Shown one piece after another: positions 16,437 through 22,696 of a stretch of 22,696 nt of DNA. Position 1 is the stretch's first letter. Each line of letters opens with the position of its first letter. The translations under genes were made by a program, and so were the position numbers. The stretch spans positions 1 through 22,696 of the forward strand of contig CAMYCE010000030.1 in NCBI GenBank assembly GCA_947254205.1, given 5' to 3'. The DNA is from an uncultured Prevotellaceae bacterium (GTDB lineage Bacteria; Bacteroidota; Bacteroidia; Bacteroidales; Muribaculaceae). The notes beneath the pieces are model-generated. The model was not told the origin of the DNA, searched no databases, and worked only from the letters and a program-made list of their open reading frames with translations.

Positions 16437-17795
16437 TCAACGACGTTTGGGTGCCGAGGAGTTGGGCTTGGGTTTGTAGGTAATAGTAGGACGACGAGTC
16501 TTGGGATCTACGATAGCTACTACATTTTGAGTCTTGTGCCAATAGGTGTGACGACCAGAGGCTTGAACTCCGTCATAGTCAAAGCCTGCAGCCTTCATGA
16601 GGGCAATAAACTGTTTACTCTCTACAATGCCTTGTTGTGAAACTATGGTGGTGACCGAGGTTGAAAGCCCCGTTTCTTTTGAGAAGTTATAGGCATGCAC
16701 AAGGAAGAACGGGTCGTTGGTCTGGGCATTCAACAAGTCGGTAAACCACTGGGTTTTACGACCTTGTTGATTTTCATAGGCTATAACTTCTTCGGGAGTT
16801 TTACCAAATTCAAACCATGGGAAGCTTATGCTGGTAATTGTTGCTTGAATGGGTGCTGTGTTTTCAAACAAGATTCCTCCAATTTCGGGAGAATCCAATG
16901 ATGGAATCTTCACCGAAACCTTGATTCCCTGTTCATTGATAAATACAGGAGTGTAGCGTCGCCAAGCATTATGCTTGGTGTAGCCATGATTGAGAAAATA
17001 CTCCCCAATTTGCGGACTGCGATACACATATTTATTGGCAGTGTATAGCATCAAGTAGCGAGGACTTTCGGTTTGCTTGTCAAATTGAATCACAAATCGC
17101 GGGAAATGTTTATTTCCTGTATTGAAGTATAGGTTATAGCTATTGCCCTGATTGGGGTCGAAAGTGTAGCCCTTGTCGCTCATTTGCTTTTTGAGCTGAC
17201 TGCGTGAAATGTCGCTGCCAAAATCTACAAAAGGCACAATGCACTGTGGGTTGCGTTCACTTTCATATACCCTGATGTCCTGCATCTCCTTATCCTCATA
17301 AAGGTCGATATTCAGGTTATCGTTGGTTTTGCTATACCACAAACCTAAATATTCGGCAGTGTCGCCTTGGCTTTTAAGATAGTTGAGCAAAGAGTCTTCT
17401 TTAATCACGTTGTGGTCGCGCACAGTGATGGCCGCTTCGCGATAAATTCCTTCATTATCCAGCAGATAGGTCACCGTTTTAAAACGACTTTGAGGCATAG
17501 TATAGGTATAGGAAGTTTCGGTCTTGCTTGCAAGCACGGCTCCTGTAGCTTTTTGCCACTTGGCCAGAGAGTCGGGGTTTAATTTTTGATTAAACTGCAT
17601 CACTGGCATGAAGAATTGTGGAATCACAACTTTTTGCTCCACTGTGTCCACCTTTGTGGTGTCGGGCTTGGGTTGCGGGGGTGTTATGGGTTGTGGTGGT
17701 TCGTTGGAGTTGCAAGAGCCTCCCACAATGCCCATGAGCAGTAAACTGCTGGCTACCCAAGTGGGCAAGATGTGCAATTTTTTTAAATGTTTCAT
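16437..17795 (-). CDS. Lipoprotein with internal repeats, unknown function
   Basis: The 452 residues begin with a lipoprotein signal ending in VGGSC (lipid-bearing C28). A disordered Pro/Thr stretch follows (about 31-50), usual for a tether. I do not recognise the family. Reading the body by eye shows a repeated unit of about 40 residues: a helix ending in L-x(3)-G-[YFD], then a Y-x-N/K-x(2)-N-like strand and a hydrophobic strand. Copies appear at about 135-175, 198-240, 261-300 and 394-432, for example QLKKQMSDKGYTFDP, QIGEYFLNHGYTKHN and QFIALMKAAGFDYDG. The last 15 residues are basic (TYKPKPNSSAPKRR). The ATG overlaps the stop of the LRR gene before it (17792-17795, ATGA), so the two are made together. 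It probably sits in the outer membrane, perhaps on the surface. Confidence 0.85.
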   Translation of the reverse strand: MKHLKKLHILPTWVASSLLLMGIVGGSCNSNEPPQPITPPQPKPDTTKVDTVEQKVVIPQFFMPVMQFNQKLNPDSLAKWQKATGAVLASKTETSYTYTMPQSRFKTVTYLLDNEGIYREAAITVRDHNVIKEDSLLNYLKSQGDTAEYLGLWYSKTNDNLNIDLYEDKEMQDIRVYESERNPQCIVPFVDFGSDISRSQLKKQMSDKGYTFDPNQGNSYNLYFNTGNKHFPRFVIQFDKQTESPRYLMLYTANKYVYRSPQIGEYFLNHGYTKHNAWRRYTPVFINEQGIKVSVKIPSLDSPEIGGILFENTAPIQATITSISFPWFEFGKTPEEVIAYENQQGRKTQWFTDLLNAQTNDPFFLVHAYNFSKETGLSTSVTTIVSQQGIVESKQFIALMKAAGFDYDGVQASGRHTYWHKTQNVVAIVDPKTRRPTITYKPKPNSSAPKRR

Positions 17796-19225
17796 TTGTT
17801 CAATAAAATTGAGGCAGTGTAATATTTGCCATTGCTGAGCTTGACCAATGCAATATAGCGGGCATTGGTGAGGAATGAGAGGTCTATGCTCTTGCCGGGA
17901 TTCTCAAATTGAGCAACTTGTTGGCCATTCATGTTGTAAATTGTGATATTGGCCACTTCGAGTGTTTTGCTATCAATGTGTACAATGCCGGGAGAGGGGG
18001 TGGGTGATAGAGTCACAAAACCATCGCCCACAATGTTCTCAACTGCACCTTGGGTGCAACCGCTTCCGTCGCCTGTTATCTCTTCGTTACTCAAGCCATC
18101 AATCACTTTATAGCCCTTGCCGGTAGCAATTTGGGTCTTTGATTTTTCAAGGTCGGGATTGCTGTTGTCGCCAGCTCGTGCCACAATGTAGGTGCCCACA
18201 CGAGGAGCTTTGCCCAGTGCCGTGTATATCGAATCGAGCGTGCAAGCCGAAAGTTGATTGCCAAAGATGAAGAACTTGCCCAAAACGGAGCCTTGTGCAA
18301 TTTTAAGATGGCTCAAGTTGTTGCCAAAAAGTTCAACAGTGTCAAGTTTACTGCAATTGCTTAGGTCAATCGATTTAAATGCACATTGGCCAGCCAAGAG
18401 AGTTTGCATGTTGGGGGCTTGTGCAAAGTCGGCATGGCCAAGGTTGGGGTTGCTCTCAATTTGAACATCGGTCAAGCCATTGTTTCCGTTGAGGGTGAGT
18501 GTTGAAATTGCTGCGGTGTGAGCCCACAATTTTTCGAGCTTAGAGCAACCTGCCACGTTCACAAGACCCAGTTGAGGTGTTTCATAGGCGACAAGTTCTT
18601 TTATGTTGGGGCTGTTTGACACGTCAAGAGCTTTCACGCTTGAGTTGAATGCATACATGGTTTCGAGTTGAGTGAGGTGTGAGAGGTCGAGGTCTTCAAT
18701 CTTGGTATATTGCACTTGCACATTCTTGAGCAGTGGATTTTTTGACAGGTCAAGACTCTTGAGCCCCATGTTGCCATACACCATGAGCGTGTTGAGCTTG
18801 GGGCAATGCGACACGTCGAGCTTCAAATCGGTGAAGTTGGCATTGTCGATGTCGAGCACCTCCAAATCTTTGGCATTGCTCAGGTCAATCGCTTTTATTT
18901 TGCAGGGATATTTGAAATAGAGGAGTTTCACCCCTTCGCCATAAATCTTGATTACCGGATTGTCGGCTGTGGCATTGAAGTTGAATTTTTTCACCTCGGC
19001 AAGCTCGGTGGGCACCTCGTCCGATACTTTGATTGGGGTGATAGTGCCGTTGCCATAGTCAATTTCAAGATTTGTTGTTACGCCAATCAGGGCAATGCTT
19101 GCACTGCTATTCTTGGTCAGTGCTGTTTCAATAGTAATCACTGGAGTCTTGTCTTGAGCCAACACTTGCAACGACAAGCAACTGAGCACTGCAATGAGTG
19201 CCATTTTTAGTAATTGTTTTTTCAT
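17792..19225 (-). CDS. Secreted leucine-rich-repeat protein with type IX sorting domain (LRR-A)
   Basis: The protein has 477 residues with a signal peptide (cut after VLAQ, about residue 24). A beta-rich N-terminal region (about 25-105) is followed by about ten LRRs of 21-22 residues with the pattern L-x(2)-L-x(4)-N-x-L-x(2)-L-D-L-S-x(3). The capping segment NQLSACTLDSIYTALG and then GDGSGC (near 390) is shared with the two paralogues to the right. The C-terminus (VTLSPTPSPGIVHIDS ... ITIYNMNGQQV ... NGKYYTASILLNK) is a good type A Por/type IX secretion sorting domain. Export to the cell surface with removal of the tail is therefore expected. It has its own promoter-like box and overlaps the lipoprotein gene by ATGA. 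Ligand and role are unknown. Confidence 0.88.
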   Translation of the reverse strand: MKKQLLKMALIAVLSCLSLQVLAQDKTPVITIETALTKNSSASIALIGVTTNLEIDYGNGTITPIKVSDEVPTELAEVKKFNFNATADNPVIKIYGEGVKLLYFKYPCKIKAIDLSNAKDLEVLDIDNANFTDLKLDVSHCPKLNTLMVYGNMGLKSLDLSKNPLLKNVQVQYTKIEDLDLSHLTQLETMYAFNSSVKALDVSNSPNIKELVAYETPQLGLVNVAGCSKLEKLWAHTAAISTLTLNGNNGLTDVQIESNPNLGHADFAQAPNMQTLLAGQCAFKSIDLSNCSKLDTVELFGNNLSHLKIAQGSVLGKFFIFGNQLSACTLDSIYTALGKAPRVGTYIVARAGDNSNPDLEKSKTQIATGKGYKVIDGLSNEEITGDGSGCTQGAVENIVGDGFVTLSPTPSPGIVHIDSKTLEVANITIYNMNGQQVAQFENPGKSIDLSFLTNARYIALVKLSNGKYYTASILLNK

Positions 19226-19286
19226 ACCTTGAGTTTGTTTTAATGTATAATTATAAGATAATAGGATTTATTGGGGAGATTAGTCG

Positions 19287-19294
19287 CAAAATTA
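19287..19294 (-). promoter_or_regulatory. -7 box upstream of LRR-A (TAATTTTG)
   Basis: On the - strand TAATTTTG fits TAnnTTTG, 61 nt before ATG 19225, in AT-rich DNA. The -33 position holds only T/A-rich sequence without a clear TTTG. It suggests that LRR-A and the lipoprotein form their own unit. Confidence 0.4.
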
Positions 19295-19413
19295 ATTAAG
19301 AAATTCAAAATATTAAAATTGATTTTCTTCTTTTTTATGTGTTAATAATGTGTGGTTGTTCTATATCTTGCTATTTGTTGCCAATATGTCTTTGGCTGTG
19401 TGACGATGAAACT

Positions 19414-19468
19414 ATCAAAGAGTGAGTGCTGATGAAAGCCGGAGTTTTTTTTACACTCACTCATTGAT
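19414..19468 (-). terminator. Long stem-loop after LRR-B, possible terminator
   Basis: Arms ATCAAAGAGTGAGTG (19414-19428) and CACTCACTCATTGAT (19454-19468) pair over 15 bp with one mismatch around a 25-nt loop. It lies 17 nt after the LRR-B stop on the - strand. A run of A, not T, lies inside the loop, and the bases after the stem are only partly T-rich. It could be a terminator or an mRNA-stabilising or processing hairpin. Confidence 0.5.
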
Positions 19469-19485
19469 GCTATCGTTGACTTGCT

Positions 19486-20877
19486 TTATTTCACAAAAAC
19501 TTTGTGGGTGTTTTGGTCGATTGCAACCACATAGGGTTTGCGATTCTCAACGGGAATCGCAATAGGCGTGTGGGCAGAGGTTGTGATATTGGCTACCATG
19601 CGACCAGCCATGTCATACACTGCAACTTGCGATGCCCGTGGGGTCATCACCTCGATGGTTGAGCGATAGGTGCTCACGATTTCTTGCTCGTTCATGGCCT
19701 TGATGCCCGCACTGCAACCACTGCCATCGCCTTGCACATCAACAGTCCACCCGCGTTGTTGTGCATCGGCAGTTTTGGCTGTTTCAACATCGGGATTGCC
19801 TGCAATTTTAAGAGTTCCACCGGTTGTGATGGGCAGGTTTTTGATGGCTTCATTCAAGTCACACACCGAAATTTGGCATTGGTCGAGAACTAAATTGTTG
19901 AGTTTGTCACAATTTTCAAGCGTGAAAGCCTTCATTGGGTTTTTGCTGAACATGGCCTTGGTGAGGTTGGGCATGTTGGCAAGAGTCATCTCTTGCAGGC
20001 CACACTCCATGGCTGAGAACTGTTGCAATTGATTGGGTGCAAGTTTTATCTCGCTGAGATTGGGATTTACCGAGCAAAACAAGCGGTTAAGATTGGTGCA
20101 TTGCGACACATCGAGTGTGGTGAGTAGGTTGGAGCCACAAGAAAAACCTTGCAGACTCACGCATGAGTCGAGATTGAGTGTCTTGATTTGATTTTTGGCG
20201 CAGCTAAACTCTTGTAGCTTTTTGCAACTCAACAGGTTGAGTTCTTTAATTTGATTGTCTTGACACATGATGGTGGTGGCTTTGCTCATGTGAGAGAGGT
20301 CGAGAACTTCAAGTCGATTGGAGCTACATTCAAGCTCCTGAATGAGCTTGCAGTGCGAGATGTCGAGCTTGTCGAGTTGATTTTCATAGCAAAACAGATA
20401 TTGCAGATAGTTGATGCCAGTGAGGTCAAGCTCTTTTAATTTGTTTTTGCCACAACTCAAGTCGATGAGATAGGGGCAACCAGTCACTTTGAGGGTTTCA
20501 ATGGCATTGACGTGGCAATAGAGTGTGCCCAAGTCGGGGTTGTTGCTGGCATCAATTGCCGTGATAGCATCTTTATTGTTGCTACAACTGAAGTCGGCAA
20601 CGTGGCTATATAGATTCACCGTGTTGCCAGGGCAATCGATGTTGAAATTGGAAGGGTTGTCATAGTCGGCACTGATGAGCTCTTTCCTGAATGAGCCCGA
20701 TGTGGTTTCAATCCACACAAACATGTTGGGGTCATACACTCTCATTGTCACGGCAATGGTGCTACCGGGCTTGGTTGTGAGTTTAATCACGGGGGTGCCT
20801 GCTGGTGGCGTGTCTTGTGCACTCACTCCACTGATGCTCGCAATGAGCATAATCGCTAATAATGCTAATTTTTTCAT
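19486..20877 (-). CDS. Secreted leucine-rich-repeat protein (LRR-B)
   Basis: The protein has 463 residues. The signal peptide MKKLALLAIMLIASISGVSA is followed by QDTPPAGTP, the same start as LRR-C. After a beta-rich region about 11 LRRs of 21 residues follow, many with cysteine at the convex-turn position, as in LIDLSCGKNKLKELDLTG and LQYLFCYENQLDKLDISHC. The cap reads CQISVCDLNEAIKNLP, then a short linker with GNPDVET and W-T-V-D-V, then GDGSGCSAG. The last 70 residues form a beta-rich tail (VAVYDMAGRMVANI ... HKVFVK) that resembles a type IX sorting domain but is weaker than in LRR-A. It lies 61 nt after LRR-C with no promoter box in between, so they are probably cotranscribed. Confidence 0.87.
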   Translation of the reverse strand: MKKLALLAIMLIASISGVSAQDTPPAGTPVIKLTTKPGSTIAVTMRVYDPNMFVWIETTSGSFRKELISADYDNPSNFNIDCPGNTVNLYSHVADFSCSNNKDAITAIDASNNPDLGTLYCHVNAIETLKVTGCPYLIDLSCGKNKLKELDLTGINYLQYLFCYENQLDKLDISHCKLIQELECSSNRLEVLDLSHMSKATTIMCQDNQIKELNLLSCKKLQEFSCAKNQIKTLNLDSCVSLQGFSCGSNLLTTLDVSQCTNLNRLFCSVNPNLSEIKLAPNQLQQFSAMECGLQEMTLANMPNLTKAMFSKNPMKAFTLENCDKLNNLVLDQCQISVCDLNEAIKNLPITTGGTLKIAGNPDVETAKTADAQQRGWTVDVQGDGSGCSAGIKAMNEQEIVSTYRSTIEVMTPRASQVAVYDMAGRMVANITTSAHTPIAIPVENRKPYVVAIDQNTHKVFVK

Positions 20878-20938
20878 TTTTTAGATGTTTTATTGTTAGA
20901 TTTTCGTTAAAAATAAATTGTTGTCTTGTTGATACACG

Positions 20939-22402
20939 TTATTGCACTACAATTTTTTGTGCCCATTGTGGTGTTACGATGAAGTAGCAACCTGCTGGTA
21001 GCACAAAGTGGGCACTTTGTGATGCATGGCAGGGCTGTGCTTGTTTCACCAGTTCACCTTTAATGGAGTAGACTCTCACCAGTCCATTGGTGTGGGTAAC
21101 ATTCACATGGTTGCCTGCAATGCTACACGAGGTTGGAGCCACGAGCTTGTTGTCGAGTCCCGCACTGCAACCACTGCCATCACCCTCAACATCAAGAGCC
21201 CAATTCTTGTTGCTGGCGAGTGCTGTGCCGGAGGTTAAGGCTTCGGGGTTTCCTTTAATTTCCAGTTTGCCTTGTTCGGCCCTCTTGGGCAGTGCTCTAT
21301 ATAGCGCGTTGAGCCGGCATGCGCTCATGGCATTGTCGGCAATCGATAGTGTGTTCAGGGCTTGGCAGTTGTTGATGTGGGCAACACTGTCGAGCGCGTT
21401 GGAATAAAGGTATATTTTCTCTATATTTTTCAAGCCCTTGAGTGATAGATCTCGCAAGTGGTTGTTGCTGGCATTCATATAGGTCAGAGCTGTGCAATTT
21501 TCAACCTTTAGAGTGCTCAACTGGTTGTCCGAACATGAGAGATTGCTCAATGTGGCATGGCAGGCAGTGAGGTCAAGACTGCTCAAGTTGTTTTCCGAGC
21601 AATCAATGCTTTGTAGTTGAGAGCACGTGCTCAAGTCGAGATGCTTGATGCTGTTGCTATAGATGTCAAGATCTTCGAGCTGAGGAAGATTTTTCAAGTT
21701 GAGTGCTTGCAATTCATTTTGATAGCCATAAAAGAGTTTGATCTTGTTTTGAGTAGGAAATTCAATCGTGGTGAGCTTATTCTTGCCCACAGACACATCT
21801 TGAAGGGCTGTGCAGGCAGTGAGGTCGAGGCTTGAAATCATGTTTTCGGGGCATTGCAGTTTCACCAATTGGCTGTTGCGCGACAGGTCAATGCCTTTAA
21901 GCCCACATTTAAAACTGGCCATGTCGCTCAGCTGTGGGCAAGAAGTCACATCGAGGGTGTCGAGTGGATTTTCTGAGCAACTCAGCAACATGAGGTTTTC
22001 ACAACCTTTTAGTCCCAGCTTTTTGATATTATTGTTGTTGCAATATAACTGTTGCAGGGGAGTGTAGCCTGTTGCATCAAGTTCTTCAATGATGTCGCCA
22101 TTGGCAGGGCACCCCAAAATGTGAAAAGAGCCATATATTTTCACTTGCCCTGTGGTTGAGGTGAATTTAAACACTGTGGGCATGGTGGGGCTATCGCCAA
22201 TAGTGAGAGGGGTGAATTGTTGTTGTTGCAATTCGATCCATGCTTTTTCATGCCCACTTGTGGCAATGAGGCCAAACATGAATTCCTTGTTGGGTTGCAC
22301 TTTGAGGGTAATCGATTTTGTGCCAGCAGGAGGGGTGTTTTGGGCGCCACCATGGCACATAGCCATCAGGCATAGCATGACGCTGAGTAGTAGTTTTTTC
22401 AT
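20939..22402 (-). CDS. Secreted leucine-rich-repeat protein (LRR-C)
   Basis: The protein has 487 residues with a signal peptide (MKKLLLSVMLCLMAMCHGGA|Q). The mature N-terminus NTPPAGTKSITLKVQP matches LRR-B. About 12 LRRs of 21 residues follow from near residue 110, such as LQSIDCSENNLSSLDLTACH and LSNLSCSDNQLSTLKVENC. The cap is NAMSACRLNALYRALPKRA, then GNPEAL, W-A-L-D-V-E, then GDGSGCSAG. The C-terminus (VRVYSIKGELVKQA ... LPAGCYFIVTPQWAQKIVVQ) keeps the strand order of a type IX sorting domain. This is the first gene behind the promoter at 22499-22529. It resembles LRR-B more than LRR-A. Confidence 0.87.
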   Translation of the reverse strand: MKKLLLSVMLCLMAMCHGGAQNTPPAGTKSITLKVQPNKEFMFGLIATSGHEKAWIELQQQQFTPLTIGDSPTMPTVFKFTSTTGQVKIYGSFHILGCPANGDIIEELDATGYTPLQQLYCNNNNIKKLGLKGCENLMLLSCSENPLDTLDVTSCPQLSDMASFKCGLKGIDLSRNSQLVKLQCPENMISSLDLTACTALQDVSVGKNKLTTIEFPTQNKIKLFYGYQNELQALNLKNLPQLEDLDIYSNSIKHLDLSTCSQLQSIDCSENNLSSLDLTACHATLSNLSCSDNQLSTLKVENCTALTYMNASNNHLRDLSLKGLKNIEKIYLYSNALDSVAHINNCQALNTLSIADNAMSACRLNALYRALPKRAEQGKLEIKGNPEALTSGTALASNKNWALDVEGDGSGCSAGLDNKLVAPTSCSIAGNHVNVTHTNGLVRVYSIKGELVKQAQPCHASQSAHFVLPAGCYFIVTPQWAQKIVVQ

Positions 22403-22498
22403 CTTTTTGTTCTATTAAGTTGTTAATATAAAGGCTTTTCTCCCAAATTTCAGGTAAGGAGAATGGTAAAATCTTGTTGCTAATTTAGCTTAATATAA

Positions 22499-22529
22499 CA
22501 AAGTTACCTCAAATGATGCTAAAATCAAA
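22499..22529 (-). promoter_or_regulatory. Canonical Bacteroidetes promoter of the LRR-C/LRR-B unit
   Basis: On the - strand TTTG (22529-22526), exactly 19 nt, then TAACTTTG (22506-22499) match both the -33 and -7 elements and their spacing. Transcription would start near 22492, giving a leader of about 90 nt before ATG 22402. It is the best promoter match in the window. Confidence 0.75.
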
Positions 22530-22647
22530 ATATAAAGGTTCTTGTTGGCTCTCAAAATTAAGTTTTGGGCGTCAATTAAGTTGATTGGAGTTTTTGGGTA
22601 GAAAAAAAGCTCTCTTTAAATTAGTGCCTCAAAAAAGGCTTTTAATT

Positions 22648-22668
22648 TTAACCCCAATCGGTCATTAG
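22648..22668. repeat. Single arm of the AATCGGTCATTAG repeat
   Basis: These 21 bases match the left arm of the terminator palindrome (10227-10247) at 19 positions, with AATCGGTCATTAG identical. The second arm is not in the window; it may lie beyond the right edge. Confidence 0.6.
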
Positions 22669-22696
22669 GTCGCAATAAGAAAATATCTTAGGCTTT

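Larger units (their letters stand above)
19226..19485. other. 260-nt intergenic region between LRR-B and LRR-A
   Basis: No gene is seen here. It holds a stem-loop at 19414-19468 near the end of LRR-B and an AT-rich promoter region for LRR-A at about 19270-19330. Confidence 0.6.
22403..22696. other. 294-nt AT-rich region upstream of LRR-C
   Basis: No gene is seen here. It holds the LRR-C leader of about 90 nt, with a small TTCTCC/GGAGAA stem (22438-22443 and 22458-22463), the promoter at 22499-22529, and a repeat arm at 22648-22668 that probably ends or borders the next gene outside the window. Confidence 0.6.

Noticed and set aside
17792..22402. BspA/TpLRR-type surface antigens
   Set aside because: The repeats are 21-22 residues with L-x(2)-L-D-L-S and N-x-L patterns, unlike the 23-residue BspA repeat with its I-P-x-x-V-T-x-I-G motif.
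16437..22402. A defence system or toxin-antitoxin module in the accessory region
   Set aside because: No nuclease, ATPase, toxin or regulator motif is present; all four proteins carry export signals.
17792..22402. DNA repeats from the LRR coding as a CRISPR array or tandem repeat
   Set aside because: The periodicity is at protein level (about 63 nt, poorly conserved in DNA) and lies inside complete reading frames.

Overview
The window looks like a chromosomal segment of a Bacteroidales bacterium, plausibly Prevotellaceae or Muribaculaceae; the genus cannot be fixed from sequence alone. The grounds are Bacteroidetes-type -7 boxes (TAnnTTTG), one of them with a matching TTTG exactly 19 nt upstream; weak ribosome binding sites; an isochorismate-route menaquinone operon; TrkA/TrkH, FtsK and LolA-like proteins that read like Bacteroidales versions; and secreted proteins whose C-termini resemble type IX secretion (Por) sorting domains. 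No tRNA, rRNA, transposase, phage gene or CRISPR array was seen.

Layout. Bases 99-10200 are all on the + strand: a 58-residue membrane protein, dxs, trkA, trkH, ftsK, a LolA-like protein, trxB, a hairpin, and then a separately promoted secreted protein with a Fibrobacter-paralogous-type domain. Bases 10286-22402 are all on the - strand. The two blocks converge on a 25-bp inverted repeat (10227-10288) that can act as a bidirectional terminator and contains the menE stop codon.

Read in transcription order, the - strand block starts at the right with two large leucine-rich-repeat (LRR) proteins (22402->20939 and 20877->19486) behind a canonical promoter at 22499-22529. A long stem-loop follows, then a second unit of a third LRR protein (19225->17792) coupled by an ATGA overlap to a lipoprotein with internal repeats (17795->16437), ended by a strong intrinsic terminator. 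Next comes the menaquinone operon: hotdog thioesterase -> menF -> menD -> menB -> menC -> menE, with start/stop overlaps at most joints. It supplies isochorismate synthase, SEPHCHC synthase, o-succinylbenzoate synthase, o-succinylbenzoate-CoA ligase, DHNA-CoA synthase and a candidate DHNA-CoA thioesterase. menH, menA and the final methyltransferase are not in the window.

The housekeeping half is ordinary. The least explained part is the 16.4-22.5 kb accessory region. Three paralogous LRR proteins share a C-terminal cap (S-x-C-x-L ... G-D-G-S-G-C) and end in sorting-domain-like tails, and one of them is tied to a novel-looking repeat lipoprotein. This is a plausible surface-display cluster of unknown ligand. 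A second item is the TAAACCC-AATCGGTCATTAG palindrome, whose arm recurs at the right edge of the window and may belong to a dispersed repeat family.
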